Source of the DNA: Polytrichum commune
Taxonomy: Eukaryota; Streptophyta; Polytrichopsida; Polytrichales; Polytrichaceae
Reading direction: 5' to 3'
Assembly (NCBI GenBank): GCA_950295325.1
Contig: OX485807.1
Span: 12,055,001-12,119,000, forward strand
Length of the DNA stretch: 64,000 bases
Shown here: positions 56,201 through 64,000 of the stretch, in pieces
Layout of the letters: the number at the start of each line of letters is the position of its first letter
Numbering within the stretch: position 1 is the stretch's first letter
Made by a program: the position numbers and the translations under genes
Notes under the pieces: generated by a model
What the model was told of the DNA's origin: nothing
The model's input: only the letters and a program-made list of their open reading frames with translations
The model's database searches: none

Positions 56201-56636
56201 GAACATGGAGGCGCAATGCTTTTTGTCTACGATTGGGAGACAATTCCCGTCATGGGAAAAAAATGGCCCTCCCATGCATGCTAGCAATGAACGGGAAGAA
56301 CCGACATGTAGTCATAGATGAACCGATTGAGTTTGAGAAATAACCTTTTGAAGTCCCAAACTTTCAAGAAAATTACCAATCCTAATTGGAAGATCACAAG
56401 ACGTGACTAGTTGGCCTTGGAAACATCACTAGGATCTCAATTGATCATGCATGTCCAACAATATTCTTGGATTATTGGATGCAAGACATGTGGAGAATTT
56501 AAATGAAGGAAAGCTTCTATATTGGTTGAGACTTGACTGGATAAACTAAGACTTAACTAGAATTACTACAAGAAGCTACAACGTTTTGTAACTTAGTGTT
56601 AAGTTACACACAAAACTTACAGCTACACCGTTCTTG
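56201..56636. other. Intergenic, old repeat fragments
   Basis: Contains ATGAACCGATTGAGTTTGAG and a following stretch shared with about 46050-46230 and 42100-42260. No gene. Confidence 0.4.
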
Positions 56637-56830
56637 GTATTTAATGTCACTTCATATTTGGGATTACACAATGCTATAACTTCTCACCATAGGTTTCGTT
56701 GTGTACCTGCACATATTAAATAGGTTGTATGGACATTATATAACATAAATGACTTTACTTGGTGAAACCTTACCTTCTTAGTAACAAGTTGCAGTATTGT
56801 GTAACTTTGAATAGTACGCGACACCAAATA
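56637..56830. repeat. Diverged relative of the 45805-46026 MITE
   Basis: The left part contains GGGATTACACAATGCTATAA and the right part GTATTGTGTAACTTTGAATA, roughly inverted with respect to each other. Strongly decayed. Confidence 0.4.
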
Positions 56831-57062
56831 CCATGAATGGTGTAGCCTAATAGTCTCGGGCGGGGCAGTGTGTTAAAAAGTTAAGGATATAGGTGCGAAC
56901 AACCACTATTTTATAGGGGGGTATTACTTTCAATTCTCTTCTTTTTTTCACATGCTATCATTATGTAAACTTCTACTTTGGGTTAATAGAAAAATGGCTT
57001 GCCTTACTTATAATTCCAAATTACCTATTATTTCATACCCTATAGTACTTTAAAGATGTCCA

Positions 57063-57624
57063 ATGCCATTTTTGATACCCTATATTACTCTTAAGTCCAA
57101 TTATAATTTTTTGCCCTCATGTTTTTTAAATACCCTATCATTTGTTCGCACGTGTATTGCTACTCCAACCAATGACTACCCCCCCCGAGCTAATAGTATT
57201 CAACCACATCACAAAGTTATGGGGCTAAGGGTTCACAACACACAAGCAAAAGCACCCAATCCCAACACCAACTTTCCTCCAAGGTGGGCAATCACATACT
57301 TCAACAAGAACACTAAATGTATCCTTCTAAGGACTGCGAACGCAATTCATTGGTTATCAAAGACAAAACACAGTCAACATCGAGAACAAAACATCATTCA
57401 AATCCATAACAGTGTCGCGTGGGACTCACATTATTCCACGAAATATTCCCCACATTCCAACTGAATGCATGGAACATCTAGGAATGTTGTCAATCCCACA
57501 GAACACTATTATGGATCTGAACAATGCTAAGAATACCAAAATCGGAGCGATGTTAGAAGTGTCCTCACAAGAGTTATATTCTGAAGGAGAGACACATAGC
57601 ATCATTGGACAATCGTCAATGTAG
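57063..57624 (+). other. Coding-like stretch of unknown nature
   Basis: Two overlapping plus-strand frames (57063-57464 and 57412-57624) have fairly protein-like composition, for example NFPPRWAITYFNKNTKCILL and NIIQIHNSVAWDSHYSTKYS, then GMLSIPQNTIMDLNNAKNTK. No family was recognised. A frameshifted retroelement ORF is a possibility. Without homology it may be chance. Confidence 0.25.
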
Positions 57625-58069
57625 AATACGAAATCTATCATATTATGTTGTAATTTCAAAAAATAAAATAAAGAATTGAAAGATAAAGCCGCCCACATGC
57701 CTTTCTACCCTAGAATTCAACATCGAAGGCAGTCTAGAATGGAGAGAGTCAAGGCCGCCCTTCCACAACCAGATGATGAGCTCATTAAGTTACTGCCGAA
57801 TTGATGATGGCTTGCACAAGGGAACCGTGTGGCCTCACTTATCTATAAGTCAGATGCCCCATTTTCATTCATCACCACCAATGAATGATTGGTGTGTCAT
57901 ATGGTTCAGAAAAGCAGCTAGAGTAGTCTATTCCACCCGAGTCATTAGGTCCTTGAAAATTCGGTGTTCATTAATGGATCGTCATTAAACTAATTAGTCA
58001 CAATCTACATGTGACGGAATTCCTAAGGGCATACTCGGTTCCCGAACTGTAGTAACAAAAAAATTGTCA

Positions 58070-58520
58070 AACAATTCTAATCCTATAGAGTTATTCGTAA
58101 AGTGAAGTGGATGAAACCATGGGTTGAAGTCCCGAACCGTGAGTTTGTTGAGAATTAACGTAAAGTCACCCAAGTTTTATGAGTGCTTACTTCATCTTCC
58201 ACAAGGCGTGGTATTAGGCTGTTGAACACCGGCTTTCTAGCTAGCGTTGCATAGGTTGATCCAGGGTTTAGGACAACATGTCCCATGTGCATGCCCTTTT
58301 TTGAACCCTACATTTTCTGGAAGGTTGAGAGGTGGGAGGAGGAAGGTTCCAAAATTTGCACCCAACTTTCAAAACAGGCTCGGCAACATGGTGAGCTAAT
58401 GTGGTGAACTCTTCATAGAGAGTTTTTTCAAAGAAGGATCAAACCCACGATTTCGTCTGTCTTTGAAGGATTTTACAGATGACTTTCATGTGTTGGGATT
58501 TGTTATAAAACAAGTTGGAA
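58070..58520 (+). repeat. Dispersed repeat family R, decayed copy
   Basis: GTAAAGTCACCCAAGTT, GGCTTTCTAGCTAGCGTT, then CAACTTTCAAAACAGGCTC and GAACTCTTCATAGAGAG follow the order of the other copies. Confidence 0.45.
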
Positions 58521-59470
58521 ATGAAATTATGGTGCCAAACTATGGTCTCTTGCAGTAAATATTAGTCAGGTTTGACTTTGAATTATCGCATTCAAACCTT
58601 TTCAATGAGAAAAAGGGGGCTCAATCCATTAATCTTTTTTCTATACATGTCGCGATTAGATGCAGTGTGCATTGCTAAGTTGGAAATTTGCATAACGTGT
58701 TGTGTTAGACTTGTCTTTTTCTTTAGCAAAATCTCGTGAATTGTTTGTACTACGTTTCAAGCTAGAGCAAATAGCTAGAAGGTGACAATATTTGTAAGAT
58801 GATATGACGACCCTTTTGTTGCCCCAAGGCCCAATCTCATCTCGCACCCAACAATTGTTGCCAACCCTTCTCCCACCCCAGTATACATGTCGCCACACTA
58901 TGTTCAAGTGCATATCTTGTTCCCCATGGCTTTGTTTGCTCCCCCATCTTAGTCTTCATGCATAGGTCTTTGTACATGTTTGATTCTTCTCGGGGTGGTT
59001 GATATATTGGTCTATGGCAACGTTGGGTATGCATCCCGATGCTTATTTCTCACTATCGGTTGCTAGTTTAGTATGGCGGGAAATTCTACCCCTAAAGGTA
59101 TGTGCATATTGGCATCAAAGATGGGTAGGTGTGCTTCAAAAAGCATGTCAATTCAACAAATCATCCACCTTGTTTTGATGTTGCTTTATTTGTTAATTTG
59201 TGCCATCGTCTTCCTACATCTAGTCAATTGTCTACCACATCATGCATGGCATTTTGGTGTTTGGTTCATACCTTTGCTATCCTTGCCATTGTGTACTTTA
59301 TCATGCAAGTCTTGGATAATGTATGCATTTGTTCATGTATCGGTTGGCGGCAAATTGTGTGTTTGCATTATGATTGAATTTGCAGAAGCCATACTCTAAT
59401 GCATTTGGGCAGTTCTCCTTGCACATCCGTCTTTGTTTATCCCCATTATGCTATGGCTCTCAAAGTTGGA
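58521..59470. other. Intergenic, no gene seen
   Basis: The 108-codon hydrophobic frame at 59073-59399 has no recognisable domain and no conserved context. I do not call it a gene. Confidence 0.4.
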
Positions 59471-59486
59471 CCCCCCCCCCCCCCCC
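59471..59486. repeat. Poly-C run
   Basis: Sixteen uninterrupted cytosines. Confidence 0.9.
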
Positions 59487-59515
59487 GGCGCCAATTGTTG
59501 AAGAAGTTGAGCACG

Positions 59516-59600
59516 CCCTATAACCAAGTTTTTAGGATAACAAAGTTTGTAGATTATCTTAGTGGACTTCTATACCCCTATAACCAAGTTTTTAGGATGG
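59516..59600. repeat. Short direct duplication (~61 bp apart)
   Basis: CCCTATAACCAAGTTTTTAG occurs at about 59516 and 59577. Confidence 0.8.
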
Positions 59601-59779
59601 CCCAAAGTGTTTTTAAATTGATCCTCAAAACCATTTTGAGAGTGCCCGCTTGACATAGAGTTTTAAAGATACACCAAGACCTACTAAGTAGCTACTTCCT
59701 TAAAATGGAATGTAACATTATCACCCTTGGAAGGACACCTTCATAACTATGAAAGAGATAGTTTCATCAATATTCAAAA

Positions 59780-61090
59780 GATTTTTTTTTTTTTTGGAAA
59801 ACCAATTGATGTGTATTAGATGTAGAATCTATGTAGTAGGGTTTGGGCAAAGGTGGATGTGCTAAGGGGTGTGGTACATTACCACCCTTTGATTTCAAGG
59901 GCATGTAGAAGAGAGAATTTTATCTATGTTGGAAAACAAGTTTTGAAAACCAAGTTGATATGCATTTATTATGAAATTGCATGGGGCCTAGGTTGAGGTG
60001 GATGTTTTAGGGTATACATCACAACACTTCCCCTACACATTTTGATTTCAAAGTCATGCTAAGGAGAGAACTTTGTCATCAATATTAAAAGAAAATGAAT
60101 CAAAAGTTGAGTTGAAATGTATTTGTTGTGAAATTGACGCAGTAGGGCCCATGTGAAGGTGGAAGTTCTAGAGAGGTATGGCACATCAACCCCTAAAGGC
60201 TTTGATTTTTAATGCCACACGAAGGAGAGAACTTTCATGGTGGGTGGACTCTTTATTAGAGACCTAAATGACGTGCGTGGGTCACTATGAAATGAAACCC
60301 CCTATATACGAGAGTTCATAGAGAGAAAAAGAAAAAGTGTATATGTACTAACAACAAGCTAGAAAATGGACTCATGTATTTATAGTAAGCATTTCAATGT
60401 AATGTAATAAATGCCTCCACTACATACAAAAAATGGAAAATAGAATTAAATAATCATTTATTACATATGAAATTTGCTTTCACTTTCCAGTAAGAAAGTC
60501 ATTGAATATTTTTCATCCATAACATGTAACTCAAAGATTGCATTGAGCAAACAAAGACAAGAGCACAACAACTTAGCCACAATCCAAAAAGCAAAACTCC
60601 AAGGAGCCCATGAGCGCTCCATGATTTTTTAGTATGTAAAACCCTAGAACCCAAATGCAAACCCCAACAAGAATGGACAAGATAGTCATCGACGACTATT
60701 ATTATATGAAAACAATGGAAGAAAACATGAATTGGATGGAACTAGCATATCTAATATCAGTTTTTTTCTTTTACTTCAACATTCTTAATAGCCTTCTTAG
60801 ATGTAGACACTAAAAATAAGACTACCTCTCCCTTATGTTTACTATGTACGCTAATGCCTCAAATAATACCCCTTCTTACACTCACGTTAGTCATATGTGG
60901 TATGAAACGTCCACTGATTGGGAGAATTTTATCATCAATATTGAAAGAAGAACAAAAAGAAATTGAGTTGATATACATTTAAAATTGAAAACCGTGTTGA
61001 TGTGATTTGTAATGAAATGTACATGGTGTGGCCTAGGTGAAGATGGAGTATGTTTTAGTGGGGTTAGGCTTGTAGAGGACTTAATGTCAT
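59780..61090. repeat. AT-rich tandem units of ~140 bp
   Basis: At least four units (near 59795, 59935, 60075 and 60940) carry in order ATCAATATT with AAAAGA or GAAAAA, TTGATGTGTATT or TTGATATGCATTT, GAAATTG or GAAATGT, then GGTGGATGTT and GGAGAGAA. The last is separated from the rest by the larger duplication listed next. Confidence 0.65.
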
Positions 61091-61755
61091 CAATTTGAAA
61101 ATTAAAGTTTACGTAGATTTGGATCCATATGATTGAAATGGCTTGGAGATTTCAACCTCCCTTTTATATGATGGACTTTTGTATTCATTATGAGTTTTTC
61201 AATTTAATGTGATGAATGCCTCCACTACATCTGCAATATATGAATTAAGAATGAAAGAGGCATTCACAACATATAAACTCCAATGTCACTTTCCAATGAG
61301 AAAATTGTTGAACATTTTCCCATCCATAGCATGTAACCTGCACGATTGCATCAAACATAGACAAGAGCATAATAACTTAGTTATAATTTGGCGAGAAAAA
61401 CTCAAGGGAGCCCATGAGTGCTCCAAAAGCCTCCAGTTTGTAATAACATAAAATTCAAATGCAAACTCCAACATGAATGGACATGGTAGTCATTGAGGAC
61501 TATTACCACATGAAAACAATGGATGAAAACGTGAATTAAATGAAGCCAACACATCTATTGTCAATTTTCCCTCTAAACCTAAGGGCTCCCTTTTCTACAT
61601 CTACCTTTATTTCAAAATTGTTGATAGCCTTTTTAGATGTAGATACTAGAGAAAATACCTCTCATGTATGTATACTATGCATGCTAATGCCTCAAATAAT
61701 ACCTCTTCTTGCACTCACACTAGTTTGTAAGTGGTATGAAGAGTCCACCCCCAAT
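60395..61755. repeat. Direct duplication of ~530 bp
   Basis: 60395-60915 and 61200-61750 align end to end: AATGCCTCCACTACAT, CACTTTCCA, GGAGCCCATGAG, CAACATGAATGGACA (or its variant), TGCTAATGCCTCAAATAATA and GTGGTATGAA. Together with the ~140-bp units this forms a composite higher-order repeat. Non-coding. Confidence 0.8.
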
Positions 61756-64000
61756 CCCAAACCCTATACCAAACCTATGGCCTATGGTTAGGACAAGAGC
61801 ATGCTTATACCAATTTGCTCATGAAATAGCAACCCCCCCTTAATTTCGATGGAAGCAAGGACATGAGCAGTGACATATGGGTTGTGAGCAAAATATTATG
61901 AGCAATGAGCACCAACATGTGAGCTGTGAGCTTTAGGCAATGGACTTCCCACATGTCTAGGGTTTAGGGTTTCAATTTCAAATTGTCAAGCTGCTTTTTT
62001 TTATTGAAAGAAATTTAGTGATATGGGTCATCGTATTTTCCTTTACATGCATGAAAGGGGCCTATTACCATGAACTATCCAATATATCCAATGCAATTAT
62101 GAAGGCTTCTATTTAACATCCAAGTACATTAGTGTTAGTACGTACTATAGGTATATAGATTGTAATATATTGACTTTCCCAAACACACAAATCAACACAA
62201 AACATCAATAACTACTCATGCTCAACAACATGGCAACCTGAAAAATGCACATGACCTTGTTGTAGTTGTAGGTTGGAGTGTGAATGAATTTGTTGTTCAC
62301 ATTGCATAGATATTTGAACACATAATAAAGATGTTTGCAATACACTCAATTTCCTTCCTTTTAAAAGCCACAAATGACAATGGGGTGAAGTATGGGCATG
62401 TGCATTATAGCATATTAGAAATGGAAACTCAATATGTGATGTCCTTCCTTGAGACAATGTTGATGACCACTCTGCATCTCAGGCATAAAATAGGTGTGAC
62501 CCCAACGACAAATATCCCTCCATTTATTCTTGTGATATGTTGTGGGCGGTGATGTATATTGTTGTATAGCCTTCGAATATATAGAATTTGGTTGGGAATC
62601 CGGATTTAGAGGCACTCGGATATGTGACCAAGGAATGGGGGTGGTTGAGGTTGATGAAAACCTAAACCGTTGTTTAGGTAATTCCTTACTTTTTGGCCAA
62701 TTTTGAACTCGCCTACTGTCATATGTCTACTTCAATATCTTCATCATGATGCCAAATGTATATGCATGCCATGTCCACAATCTTTCAATATCCAATCATT
62801 TACATAATGGATACATGACGAGCACAAATAACAATACTTGAAGCACGAGTGTTTACATTTCCGAAAACTACTAGTTTTTTTCCAAATATAATCTAACAAA
62901 AATCCATAATTACCTAAATACCACTTCCCAACACATGGACATTTGTCAACCGGACGTACCTTGGCATTTGGTGAACTTTACTAAACAAAATTTTGATTTT
63001 CATGTCGTTCAACTCACAATAGATTTGGAGGGGGATTTGTGAGGCCCGACTTGCAGGTATGATAATGATTTTCATAGCCTTAAACGCAAGTATGTCTCCC
63101 AAAAAGTTCCTTCATTATATTTCCATAATTAAGCAACAACTCAATCAATCTATTTATCTATCTATATGTATAAGAAATGGACCAACATGTGTTTGTGTTG
63201 GTAGATGCAAAGGGTTATTCCACATAGAACTAGGATTAATTAAACCCCCCTTCCTTTCCCTTCTTGCAATGAAGAACAAATTTGAATAGAATTTGATGAA
63301 TACACGCTTGTGTGTATATGGATTTTTTAGAAGCACAAAAATTGCAGGTGCAAGTTGCCCAAACTTGTAGTACAATTTCAAAGCATTGCCATAATTTTCC
63401 ACATCTTCAACAAGAGAACCTAATGGTTGGACAATGGTGTCCCATAATACACCGGTTAAACCCTAAAGCCCATGTCAACGTCAAAAATGGTCAATTAAAG
63501 GCAATCAAAGCAGTGTTGAGATAATCTCGATATCTTGTTCATGTTGTGATGTTCAAAAGTTGGTTTTTTATTTCGATCACTTACAACCACAAAACCAATC
63601 GTTAAGGAGACTCCAATTTATATGGGACACCAGTGTCCCATCATAAGGTTCAAGTGTAGAAGAGTTTGGTAATGAAGTTGATTGCCATTTCACAAAACCC
63701 ATTTGCGTTGATTATAACATGCAACCACCCTCAAGATTCCTAAGTGGACATTTGCAGTGTAAATTTGCTGGTGTTTTACATGTGATAAGGCCCTCTCCTC
63801 ATTGCTTTGCATCAAATAGGCCCTTTTGAGGGCAAAACGTACAATTCTCTATACCAAATTACAATTGCCCCAAAGTCTATCATTAGAAATAGATGAATGT
63901 GACATATTGTCTGAGTAATGTCATGGAAAGGAAATCTTACCACGACGGTGAGCGCCTAACACAACACATAAGGCCTACATGTCTTATTTGATTAGTTGTT
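61756..64000. other. AT-rich intergenic DNA to the window end
   Basis: No gene, RNA gene or structured repeat was supported. Only short frames without motifs occur. Confidence 0.5.

Noticed and set aside
59073-59399. 108-codon hydrophobic frame
   Set aside because: No motif, AT-rich context and no sign of exon structure. It is likely to be chance.
61960-61980. Telomere-like AGGGTTTAGGGTTT
   Set aside because: Two units only, not an interstitial telomere array.
1-64000. CRISPR array, prophage, operon or bacterial-type system
   Set aside because: No regularly spaced short repeats and no bacterial gene clusters. Spliced genes and plant transposons show a nuclear plant sequence.

Overview
The window is nuclear DNA of a land plant. 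The evidence is a plastid-type site-2 protease gene, a plant FBH-type bHLH factor gene, a spliced PhzF-family gene, plant L1-type LINE remnants with a zf-RVT tail, a tRNA-derived SINE, many MITEs and a scrap of organellar 16S rDNA. The sequence is AT-rich, gene-poor and crowded with old repeats, which points to a large-genome plant. The species cannot be named from the sequence alone.

Layout: 1-7.6 kb is a decayed LINE on the minus strand. At 7.6-9.8 kb lie a Mutator-like element with a 9-bp target duplication and a near-perfect 458-bp foldback. At 9.8-13.2 kb there is featureless AT-rich DNA. At 13.9-17.4 kb is the intronless plastid M50 protease gene (minus strand), with a tandem array downstream that carries copies of its own 3' end. 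At 17.5-18.4 kb is a diverged duplication, one copy of which contains the 16S rDNA fragment. At 20.0-20.5 kb is a PIF/Harbinger-type MITE. At 22.7-27.1 kb is the six-exon PhzF-like gene (plus strand), whose coding joins I reconstructed. At 31.1-34.6 kb is the three-exon bHLH gene (minus strand), with tandem arrays downstream, in intron 1, across its start codon and farther upstream. From 39 to 64 kb there is no convincing host gene. That part holds a cluster of TWA-flanked MITEs, remnants of two further retroelement ORFs, a SINE with a perfect 13-bp target duplication, several small foldbacks and a large AT-rich tandem duplication.

The three host genes do not look like a functional cluster: a plastid membrane protease, a probable organelle-targeted PhzF-fold enzyme and a nuclear transcription factor, each with its own control region. 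The unexpected theme is architectural. The three genes all carry private short-period tandem duplications (about 80-400 bp units, 2-7 copies) in their introns or flanks. Two of these arrays include the gene's own stop or start codon region. No CRISPR array, tRNA gene or intact rRNA gene was found. No clearly new enzymatic or defence system is visible, so the most novel material here is structural.
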